This document shows positions 1 through 5,499 of a DNA stretch of 5,499 bases, piece by piece (position 1 is the first letter of the stretch; each line of letters opens with the position of its first letter). Below the pieces are notes generated by a model that had not been told where the DNA came from, made no database searches, and was given only the letters and a program-made list of their open reading frames with translations. The stretch covers positions 1 through 5,499 of the forward strand of contig JAUYSF010000095.1 of the NCBI GenBank assembly GCA_030696435.1. The letters are read 5' to 3'. This DNA is from Desulfoprunum sp. Its GTDB lineage: Bacteria; Desulfobacterota; Desulfobulbia; Desulfobulbales; Desulfocapsaceae. The translations under genes were made by a program, and so were the position numbers.

Positions 1-1860
1 TTTAACTAGATATTCATCAAAGAACACCTCCAGAATATTGCTTTTTGCTCGGGGTGAAGGCATCAGGTTGACCCGGGCGCTCTTTCCTTCGCCAAACAAT
101 AAAAGAAGGATTTTAGATCGCTTGTGCTCGGGGAAGAGCCGGTATTCCTTCTCAAGGATAAAACTCGGACTCTTAAATCGCTTCACATAAACGGTATTTT
201 CTCCGCCATCTCTATAAATTACATTAAATACAAGATCTTTCTCTACCTTACCGAACCACTCGAGGTCATGTCCTACAAACAGCTTGTCTGTGACCGGGAT
301 GATCTTGTACGTCCCATTGGCATGCAGAAGCATCAGGCGATCATATTCAGAGCAGGCAAGAAAATGTTCGTGATTTTCAGTCTCATCTTTGATCTGATGC
401 CCTAAAAACCCGGTTTCCCGATTGTAACTCACCATGAGGTTCGCTGGAGCGACCTTACGAACACTCACCTCGGTGAATTCGCGAATCTCCGTCTGCCGCG
501 GGTAGAGTGGTCCGTATTTCGCCAAAAGATTCTCAAGATAGTCTATGGTGAACGCCACCATATCCTGCAGACTCTTCTGGGTGGAGGCAATTTCCTTGCG
601 GATATCCCGTATTTCTTTCTGTTGTTTATTCAAATCATAACGGGAAATCCGCTTGATCCTGATATCCAACAGTCTCTCGATATCTTCCTTGCTGACCGCA
701 CGGACCAGTTCGCCGGCAAAGGGGATCAGAGATTTTTCCACGGATTTGACAACCGCCGAGTAACTCGTCTCCTCCTCGATGTTTTTATAGAGCCGCTCTT
801 CGATAAAGATCTGTTCAAGCTGCCGTGCATGCAGTTTTTCCCGGAGTCGAGCCAGGTCAATTTCCAACTCTCGGGTCAGGTCAATCTGCAGTTTTTCCGT
901 GTTATAGCGCAGAACATCACTCACCGTCGAGGTTTCTGGCGTATTACCCCGAATAAGGGTAAGATTTGGCGAAATAGAGACCTCACAATCGGTGAAGGCA
1001 TAGAGGGCCTTGATCGTATCCTTGGCATAGACCCCTCTGGCAAGTTTGATTTCGATTTCTACTTCTTCGGCGGTATAGTCATTTATTGATACAATCTTGA
1101 TCTTCCCCGATTTTGCGGCCCTTTCAATGGAATCGGTCAACGACTGGGTGTTCGTCGTGAAAGGAATATCCTTGATAAGGATGGTCTTATCGTTGGATTC
1201 TTCAATACGAGCGCGGCAACGGATTCGGCCGTTACCGTCTTCATAATCGGAGACATCGATATAGCCCTTCTGTTGAAAATCCGGATAGAGGATAAATTCT
1301 TGATTTTTTAGAATTTTTATCTGGGCTTCAAGCAGTTCACAAAAATTATGGGGAAGGATTTTCGTGGCCATACCCACCGCGATCCCCTCAACACCCTGGA
1401 GAAGGAGCAGCGGGATCTTGGCTGGCAGGTTAACCGGTTCAACCATCCGGCCATCATAGGAATCCTTATATTCGGTAAGATCTTTGTTAAAGAGAACCTC
1501 TTTGGCCAGAGGAGACAGTCGACACTCGATATAACGAGCGGCTGAGGCCTGATCCCCGGTAAAGATATTACCGAAATTTCCTTGTCGATCAATAAGATAG
1601 GACTTATTTGCCAGATTTACCAAGGCGGCGAAGATAGAGGCATCACCGTGGGGATGCAACTTCATAGACTCGCCCACCACATTGGCCACCTTGTGGAACC
1701 GGCCATCCTCCATATTCATCAGAGTCTGCAGGATACGACGTTGCACCGGCTTCAGGCCATCTTCGATGGATGCAATGGCCCGCTCCCGGATAACATATGA
1801 AGTATACTCGAGAAAATTACGATCAAAAAGCTGGTGCAGCTTGCCTGGCGTGGATTCCAT
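1..1860 (-). CDS. parC: DNA topoisomerase IV subunit A (ParC-like), 3' end outside the window
   Basis: This is the DNA-cleaving subunit of a type IIA topoisomerase, which with ParE decatenates or relaxes DNA. The frame is open for 620 codons from ATG 1860 to the window edge, so the C-terminus is missing. Visible in order: the N-terminal winged-helix region with EDGLKPVQRRIL (residues 33-44), the quinolone-pocket helix with LHPHGDAS (68-75), QGN (93-95), catalytic R109-Y110 in AARYIECRLS, then LPAKIP and GIAVGMAT of the tower region, a charged helical arm (about 375-435), and from about residue 465 the start of a C-terminal beta-domain with FVGHDLEW and VIYRDG. The motif wording resembles Bacteroidetes-type ParC rather than E. 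coli ParC or GyrA. No GyrA-box is seen in the visible part. The positions of E. coli GyrA Ser83 and Asp87 are A74 and A78. It lies 91 bp after parE, probably cotranscribed. The start is uncertain: the ATG has no clear Shine-Dalgarno, and the frame stays open upstream to GTG 1911. Confidence 0.9.
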   Translation of the reverse strand, partial: MESTPGKLHQLFDRNFLEYTSYVIRERAIASIEDGLKPVQRRILQTLMNMEDGRFHKVANVVGESMKLHPHGDASIFAALVNLANKSYLIDRQGNFGNIFTGDQASAARYIECRLSPLAKEVLFNKDLTEYKDSYDGRMVEPVNLPAKIPLLLLQGVEGIAVGMATKILPHNFCELLEAQIKILKNQEFILYPDFQQKGYIDVSDYEDGNGRIRCRARIEESNDKTILIKDIPFTTNTQSLTDSIERAAKSGKIKIVSINDYTAEEVEIEIKLARGVYAKDTIKALYAFTDCEVSISPNLTLIRGNTPETSTVSDVLRYNTEKLQIDLTRELEIDLARLREKLHARQLEQIFIEERLYKNIEEETSYSAVVKSVEKSLIPFAGELVRAVSKEDIERLLDIRIKRISRYDLNKQQKEIRDIRKEIASTQKSLQDMVAFTIDYLENLLAKYGPLYPRQTEIREFTEVSVRKVAPANLMVSYNRETGFLGHQIKDETENHEHFLACSEYDRLMLLHANGTYKIIPVTDKLFVGHDLEWFGKVEKDLVFNVIYRDGGENTVYVKRFKSPSFILEKEYRLFPEHKRSKILLLLFGEGKSARVNLMPSPRAKSNILEVFFDEYLVK

Positions 1861-1951
1861 GAGTAATAATTGAGGCAAATATGTATTGATTAAAGAAAGT
1901 GTTTCAATCACCTGAAAAAAGCGATTGGTCCCTATCAGTCAGGCGTTTGAG

Positions 1952-3778
1952 CTATACCAGATTTTCCATAATATATTGCCGTCTGTCCGGGGTGTTTTTG
2001 CCCATATAAAAAGACAGGACCTTATTCACCTCACTGATTGAATCGAGCGTGACGCTCTTTAGACGAATATCAGGCCCGATAAACTGTTTGAATTCCTTTG
2101 GTGAAATCTCGCCCAAGCCCTTGAATCGCGTAGTTTCCACGTTATATTGCCGACTCCCCTGCCCCTTCAGTAGTTTTGTCGCCGCAGCTCTTTCCTGTTC
2201 GGAATAACAGTAAATCGTCTGGCTTTGGTTACGAACTCGGAAGAGCGGCGTCTCAAGAATATAAACGTAGCCCAGTTTCACAATAGGCTCAAAGTAGTGG
2301 AGAAAAAAAGTCAGCAGTAAATTACGGATATGCGACCCGTCCACGTCGGCATCGGTTGCCAGGATAACCTGATCATATCTGAGATTGGAGATCGAATCCT
2401 CAATATCCAGAGCCCGCATTAAAGAATACATCTCCTCGTTTTTATAGAGAATGACCATCTTCTGGCCCAAGACATTCATCGGTTTTCCCTTGAGGGAAAA
2501 AACCGCCTGGGTGAAAGGGTCACGAGAAGAGACGATAGAGCCCGCCGCCGATTGGCCCTCGGTAATGAACAGCATATTCTTCTGGCCGGAGGGCGACGGC
2601 TTGTTTCTGGCCGGATGGTATTTGCAATCCTTGAGCTGGGGGATCTTGAAGGCCACTTTCTTGGCCTTGGCCTTGGCCTCCTGGCGCACGCTCTGCAGTT
2701 CTTTGCGGACTTTTTCATTACGCAGGATTTTGTCGATCAGGATCTCAGCGGCTTCCGTGTCTTTATACAGCGAACTGCAGACCGAATCCTTCACCTTGTT
2801 GACAATCCAGGATCGCACCTCGGTGTTTCCCAGTTTGTTTTTGGTCTGGGATTCAAAGACAGGATCCTTGACTTTGATGGCCAGGGTCCCGACTATGCCA
2901 TCACGGACATCGGTATTGACAAAGGTCTTCTTCGAATATTCGTTGATCCCCTTGAGGATGCCCTCGCGAAAGGCCGAGAGATGGGTGCCGCCCTCGCTGG
3001 TATAGGTACCGTTGACAAAGGTAAAATAGTTATCCCCATACGAATCAATATGGGAAAAGGCAAATTCCAAGGTCTCATCCTTGTAATAGATCGGGGTATA
3101 GAGATTTTCCTCGGCGAGTTCTTTGGCGAGAAGATCCAGGAGACCGTTAGCGGAATAGTAGAGTTTTTTGTCTATATAGAGCTTGAGACCGGCATTGAGA
3201 TAGGCATAACGCCACATGCGTTTATCTATATAGATGTTATCGAATGAAAAATTGGGAAACATCTCTCGGTCGGGCAGGAATTCGATGAGTGTGCCATTTT
3301 TTTCCTCTGAAGTTCCTTCCTGGTGTTCAATCAGATCTCCTCTGGAAAAGCGGGCGGAGGCATATTGACCATCCCTGTAGGCCGTCACCTGGAAATGCTC
3401 GGACAAGGCATTGACCGCCTTTGTCCCGACGCCGTTGAGCCCAACGGAAAACTGAAAAACATCGGTGTTGTATTTCGCCCCGGTATTGATCACCGAGACA
3501 CAGTCAACCACCTTGCCCAACGGGATACCCCGACCATAGTCTCGTACCCGTACCAAGCCGTTGTCATGTATACTGACATTGATCCGTTTTCCCGCCCCCA
3601 TGATGAACTCATCGACGGCGTTATCAACCACCTCTTTCAAGAGAATATAGACGCCGTCATCCTGATTGGAGCCATCACCGAGTCTGCCAATGTACATCCC
3701 CGGACGCTTGCGGATATGCTCGAGTGAACTGAGTGTCTTTATCTTGCTTTCGTCGTAATTATGGGTAGATACATTCAT
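1952..3778 (-). CDS. parE: DNA topoisomerase IV subunit B (ParE-like ATPase subunit)
   Basis: This ATPase and TOPRIM subunit partners ParC in strand passage. It is complete at 608 residues, close to E. coli ParE (about 630), and lacks the large TOPRIM insertion of proteobacterial GyrB. Domains in order: GHKL ATPase with HIRKRPGMYIG (21-31), catalytic E49 and N53 in KEVVDNAVDE, RDYGRGIP (79-86) and the ATP lid GLNGVGTKAVNALSEHF (113-129); transducer with GGTHLSAFREG (263-273) and the QTK loop (311-313); TOPRIM with TEGQSAAGS (406-414, metal-binding E407), FSLKGKPMN (427-435) and DADVDG (476-481); then RFKGLGE (551-557). Q409 replaces the Asp of the usual EGDSA motif (E. coli GyrB D426), while K430 matches GyrB K447. 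The wording fits Bacteroidetes-type ParE. The start ATG matches the usual family N-terminus, although its Shine-Dalgarno is weak. The gene has its own candidate promoter (3822-3850) and is followed by parC. A divergent gyrase B subunit cannot be excluded by sequence alone, but type IIA subunit B is certain. Confidence 0.93.
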   Translation of the reverse strand: MNVSTHNYDESKIKTLSSLEHIRKRPGMYIGRLGDGSNQDDGVYILLKEVVDNAVDEFIMGAGKRINVSIHDNGLVRVRDYGRGIPLGKVVDCVSVINTGAKYNTDVFQFSVGLNGVGTKAVNALSEHFQVTAYRDGQYASARFSRGDLIEHQEGTSEEKNGTLIEFLPDREMFPNFSFDNIYIDKRMWRYAYLNAGLKLYIDKKLYYSANGLLDLLAKELAEENLYTPIYYKDETLEFAFSHIDSYGDNYFTFVNGTYTSEGGTHLSAFREGILKGINEYSKKTFVNTDVRDGIVGTLAIKVKDPVFESQTKNKLGNTEVRSWIVNKVKDSVCSSLYKDTEAAEILIDKILRNEKVRKELQSVRQEAKAKAKKVAFKIPQLKDCKYHPARNKPSPSGQKNMLFITEGQSAAGSIVSSRDPFTQAVFSLKGKPMNVLGQKMVILYKNEEMYSLMRALDIEDSISNLRYDQVILATDADVDGSHIRNLLLTFFLHYFEPIVKLGYVYILETPLFRVRNQSQTIYCYSEQERAAATKLLKGQGSRQYNVETTRFKGLGEISPKEFKQFIGPDIRLKSVTLDSISEVNKVLSFYMGKNTPDRRQYIMENLV

Positions 3779-3821
3779 TATTCAGCAGTCCAAAAGGAGT
3801 TTTTAGAGAGATTTGTCAGCC

Positions 3822-3850
3822 ATACTATTGTATTTCAGGCTATTTGGCAA
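3822..3850 (-). promoter_or_regulatory. Sigma70-like promoter of parE-parC
   Basis: Read on the minus strand, TTGCCA (3850-3845, five of six to consensus) is followed by a 17-bp spacer and TAGTAT (3827-3822, four of six). Transcription would begin near 3815, leaving a leader of about 37 nt before the parE ATG. An overlapping TACAAT hexamer lies too close to this -35 to be its partner. The location in the 217-bp gap after the Cys-rich gene supports independent transcription of the topoisomerase pair. This is a pattern match only. Confidence 0.6.
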
Positions 3851-3868
3851 CAGTGATAAATCTCACAA
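3851..3868. promoter_or_regulatory. CRP/FNR-family-like palindrome upstream of parE
   Basis: On the minus strand this reads TTGTGA-GATTTA-TCACTG. Nine of ten positions match the CRP core TGTGA-N6-TCACA, and the left half also matches the TTGTGA half-site reported for HcpR of sulfate reducers. It directly abuts the parE -35 element, with its centre about 44 bp upstream of the inferred transcription start, close to the class II activator position (-41.5). The binding protein is unknown and the site may be a chance match. Confidence 0.4.
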
Positions 3869-3995
3869 AAACAGGCTCTGTAATCCCTCCTTTTCCTCGC
3901 ATAGAAGGCACGTCGGAAAGAGAAAAGTGGCGATGGATTGGTTCCGGATCAGGAGAAAACGGCTGGTGAGGGAAGGTGAAACGAGGGGAATCTTT

Positions 3996-4208
3996 CTACA
4001 TCATTCGGATCCGCTCACAATCGGGACAGATCCAGGTAGGGCCGTTGCTGATACCCCACTTGTTTTCCTGAAAGCAGGCATCACATATTTGGAAACCACA
4101 GGGACAACTCCAACAGAAGACCTGTTTTTCTTTGCAGCAATGACATTGGTATTCGCCGATCTTTCTCCTGCGATAGCCGCCGTGGCGAGTGGGTTTCTGC
4201 TCTGTCAT
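3996..4208 (-). CDS. Small Cys-rich putative zinc-binding protein (70 aa), coupled to cutA
   Basis: I do not recognise this as a named family. The 70-residue product contains ten cysteines: C22, C24, C25, C32, C35, C37, C42, C45, C61 and C64. They form CxxC-type knuckles (22/25, 32/35 or 35/37, 42/45, 61/64), enough for two four-Cys metal sites as in treble-clef, RING-like or double zinc-ribbon folds. The N-terminus is basic (RHGGYRRRK), which could contact nucleic acid. No signal peptide or membrane segment is seen. I chose ATG 4208 because it overlaps the cutA stop as ATGA and has AGGAG (4223-4219) 10 nt upstream; a TTG at 4232 would add eight residues but lies within cutA and is less likely. 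The strict pairing with cutA suggests a shared, perhaps metal-related role, but that is inference. No terminator is evident after the stop. Confidence 0.72.
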   Translation of the reverse strand: MTEQKPTRHGGYRRRKIGEYQCHCCKEKQVFCWSCPCGFQICDACFQENKWGISNGPTWICPDCERIRMM

Positions 4209-4223
4209 GATGCCAGTTCTCCT
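4205..4223 (-). promoter_or_regulatory. Ribosome binding site and ATGA stop-start overlap, cutA to Cys-rich gene
   Basis: AGGAG (4223-4219) lies inside the end of cutA, and the next ATG (4208-4206) shares bases with the cutA TGA (4207-4205). This arrangement decides the start of the downstream gene and points to coupled translation from a single mRNA. Confidence 0.65.
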
Positions 4224-4525
4224 ACCAGCCAACCGAGATATTCGCTGCTGCCGCAGATAATTGCCGTCGCCACAATCTCAGGGACCTGATAGGGATGCTC
4301 GGCCTTGATGAGCTGTTCAATCCTGGGAAATAAAGATCGATCAGTCTTCATGGCAAGGAGAACCTCAGAGGCCTCGACTATCTCCCTCTGCCACCAGTAG
4401 AGACTCTGGGTGGGTCCAAGTATCTGGGCGCAAGCGATAAGCTTTTTCTCAAGGAGAAGACGGGCCAGGCGCTCGGCGTCCCCTCGTTCTTCCAGGGTCG
4501 TACTGACGATTATCGGCTCATTCAT
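4205..4525 (-). CDS. cutA: CutA1 family divalent-cation tolerance protein
   Basis: CutA proteins are small, very stable homotrimers with a ferredoxin-like fold. They were linked to copper tolerance in E. coli, but their general cellular role is unsettled. At 106 residues this matches the usual 100-115. Family landmarks are all present: the opening strand IIVSTTLEERGDAERLA (5-21), EKKLIACAQIL with the conserved Cys at 32, SLYWWQREI (41-49), EVLLAMKT (54-61), HPYQVPEI (77-84) and the C-terminal EYLGWL (95-100). I chose ATG 4525 because GAGAG (4537-4533) stands 7 nt upstream. An in-frame ATG at 4558 adds eleven residues but has no Shine-Dalgarno, and the extra stretch is not part of the family core. 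The gene is divergent from coaX and translationally coupled to the Cys-rich gene downstream. Confidence 0.92.
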   Translation of the reverse strand: MNEPIIVSTTLEERGDAERLARLLLEKKLIACAQILGPTQSLYWWQREIVEASEVLLAMKTDRSLFPRIEQLIKAEHPYQVPEIVATAIICGSSEYLGWLVGELAS

Positions 4526-4532
4526 CGGTTCA

Positions 4533-4537
4533 CTCTC
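4533..4537 (-). promoter_or_regulatory. Shine-Dalgarno site that favours the shorter cutA start
   Basis: GAGAG on the minus strand is separated by 7 nt from ATG 4525. The upstream in-frame ATG 4558 is preceded by AT-rich sequence without a purine-rich match. Confidence 0.5.
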
Positions 4538-4624
4538 AACTGGTATTTTCGGCTTCATCTATCAAATCGAGCTAATTATCTAATCGACACACGCCATATC
4601 TTTCATTTTTCCGCCTATTGGTCT

Positions 4625-4654
4625 ATTCTAGCAACGTTGGTAAGAAAAAAACAA
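4625..4654 (-). promoter_or_regulatory. Possible promoter of the cutA operon
   Basis: On the minus strand, TTGTTT (4654-4649, three of six) and TAGAAT (4630-4625, five of six) are separated by 18 bp, which would give a leader of about 90 nt before ATG 4525. The -35 is poor and the region is AT-rich, so this is tentative. I saw no equally good plus-strand promoter for coaX in the same gap; TTGGTC with TAAGAA at 17-bp spacing (4619-4647) is weak. Confidence 0.3.
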
Positions 4655-4685
4655 GACTATTTCAAATCGACTTCACAGGATCTCT

Positions 4686-5483
4686 ATGCTTTTTGTCATT
4701 GACATCGGCAACTCCCATACCGTCACCGGACTCTATGAAAGTGACAGGCTCATCGGCCAATGGCGTCTCAAAACCGATAAGGAAAAGACGGCTGACGAAC
4801 TAGCAATTGACTACAATGCGCTCTTTACCATGACCAGTATGGACAAGAGAAGAATCACCGGAATTGTGCTGGCCAGTGTCGTACCCACCCTGGAAAATGC
4901 CTGGATAGCCTGCTGTAATGACCATTTCTCTGAGAATTTGGCCCAACCGCTGATCATCGTTTCGGCTAAAACCGTGGCCGATCTGATTGCCATACAAACG
5001 GACAACCCGAATGAAGTAGGCGCTGACAGGCTCGTGAACGGTATCGCCGCCTGGGAGGAGTATAAGAGTGATCTCATCGTCATCGACTTCGGCACCGCCA
5101 TAACCTTTGACTGTATCACCGCTCGCTGCGAATATCTTGGTGGCATCATCTTTCCCGGCATCCGCATCTCCCTTGAAGCCCTTGCCACTAAGACCGCCAA
5201 GCTTCCCCATATCGATGTCTCCGAACCGGCAGAAAAATTCATCGGCACGAATACGATCCAGGCCATGAAGAACGGTATCCTCCACGGCTACGGGGCCATG
5301 ATCGACGGACTGGTGCAGGGTATCAGCAGGGAGATGTCGGGCAGTCCCGAAACCGTTCAGGTCATCGCTACCGGTGGCATGGCCGCCCTGATTGCCCCCT
5401 ACACCTCGACGATCAAACGTATTGACCCCATCCTCACCCTCAGTGGCCTGCGCATTATCTTCAACAAAAAATATCGGCAATGA
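4686..5483 (+). CDS. coaX: Type III pantothenate kinase (CoaX)
   Basis: CoaX phosphorylates pantothenate with ATP, the first step of coenzyme A synthesis, in the cytoplasm. It belongs to the ASKHA fold and is unrelated to CoaA and PanK-II. The 265-residue product is the usual length (about 255-265) and complete. Motifs: phosphate-binding DIGNS (6-10); EVGADRLVN (110-118) with the expected catalytic Asp at D114; DFGTAITFD (134-142), where D134 is the likely monovalent-cation ligand; GGIIFPGIRIS (152-162) near the substrate site; IGTNTIQAMKNGILHGY (186-202); ATGG (228-231) of the adenosine region; and DPILTLSGL (247-255). AGGA (4677-4680) lies 5 nt before the ATG and supports this start. Family members are typically dimeric and not feedback-inhibited by CoA, which is family knowledge rather than visible here. 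The gene is divergent from cutA, and its stop overlaps a possible downstream start. Confidence 0.95.
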   Translation: MLFVIDIGNSHTVTGLYESDRLIGQWRLKTDKEKTADELAIDYNALFTMTSMDKRRITGIVLASVVPTLENAWIACCNDHFSENLAQPLIIVSAKTVADLIAIQTDNPNEVGADRLVNGIAAWEEYKSDLIVIDFGTAITFDCITARCEYLGGIIFPGIRISLEALATKTAKLPHIDVSEPAEKFIGTNTIQAMKNGILHGYGAMIDGLVQGISREMSGSPETVQVIATGGMAALIAPYTSTIKRIDPILTLSGLRIIFNKKYRQ

Positions 5484-5499
5484 AAACCCGGATCGTTCC
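5480..5499 (+). CDS. Start of an unidentified gene coupled to coaX, cut by the window edge
   Basis: The last bases of coaX form ATGA, so an ATG at 5480-5482 overlaps the coaX TGA. The frame is open for the remaining six full codons (MKTRIV). No clear Shine-Dalgarno precedes it, so initiation would rely on coupling. Too little is visible to name a product, and the ATG could be coincidental. Confidence 0.4.

Noticed and set aside
622..1089. Plus-strand open frame of 155 codons opposite parC
   Set aside because: It lies wholly within the well-supported parC frame on the other strand, its product has no recognisable motif, and it is explained as an antisense shadow.
1901..1951. Possible hairpin followed by T-run between parE and parC
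   Set aside because: Only a 5-7 bp stem with a large loop can be drawn and the T-run is inside the loop, so it is not a convincing terminator or attenuator.
2660..2678. Short tandem repeat of a CCTTGG unit
   Set aside because: It encodes an Ala-Lys run (AKAKAKK) in the parE linker before the TOPRIM domain, so it is explained by protein sequence rather than a separate DNA element.
2451..3247. Long plus-strand frames (184 and 231 codons) opposite parE
   Set aside because: Both are antisense to conserved parE motifs (TOPRIM and transducer) and resemble no known family.
3869..3995. Terminator expected after the Cys-rich gene
   Set aside because: I found no GC-rich stem with a following T-run on the minus strand; read-through into parE remains possible.
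3813..4289. Plus-strand frame of 158 codons across the parE upstream region
   Set aside because: It runs antisense through the parE promoter, the Cys-rich gene and the end of cutA, with no ribosome site or family resemblance.
4800..5480. Minus-strand frames of 226 and 151 codons opposite coaX
   Set aside because: They are fully inside coaX, whose motifs are intact along its whole length, and the products look like complementary-strand artefacts.

Overview
The window holds five recognisable genes and the first codons of a sixth. They form two divergent blocks around an intergenic region near 4526-4685. The minus-strand block reads, in transcription order: cutA (4525-4205), a 70-residue Cys-rich putative metal-binding protein (4208-3996), parE (3778-1952) and parC (1860 to beyond position 1). 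The plus-strand block is coaX (4686-5483), with a further gene apparently starting in its stop codon at 5480 and running off the right edge.

The largest part, about two thirds of the window, is a complete type IIA topoisomerase B subunit followed by about 620 residues of its A subunit. The catalytic residues are present in both: the GHKL ATPase residues, the TOPRIM Glu and DxD, and the active-site Arg-Tyr. Motif wording such as HPHGDAS in the A subunit, TEGxSAAGS and FSLKGKPMN in the B subunit, and the opening of the C-terminal domain resembles the topoisomerase IV form I know from Bacteroidetes and some other non-gammaproteobacterial phyla, rather than E. coli ParC/ParE or a classical gyrase. 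The residues that usually anchor quinolones are replaced in both subunits: Ala for Ser and Ala for Asp/Glu in the A subunit, Gln for Asp in the B subunit. A good sigma70-like promoter lies upstream of parE, and a CRP/FNR-type palindrome abuts its -35 element.

The right-hand part is metabolic and metal-related. CutA, a small trimeric protein of debated function, is translationally coupled by an ATGA overlap to a 10-cysteine miniature protein. CoaX, the type III pantothenate kinase, catalyses the first step of coenzyme A synthesis. No functional link between CoaX and the topoisomerase genes is evident.

The organism cannot be fixed from the sequence alone. Intermediate GC, Shine-Dalgarno sites, sigma70-like promoters, CoaX plus CutA and this topoisomerase type would fit a Gram-negative anaerobe, and a Desulfobacterota (Desulfobulbales-like) lineage is my best guess at low confidence. 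I see no mobile element, CRISPR array, tRNA or rRNA. The most noteworthy items are the doubly altered quinolone pocket, the cutA-coupled Cys-rich protein and the putative CRP/FNR/HcpR-type operator in front of the topoisomerase genes.
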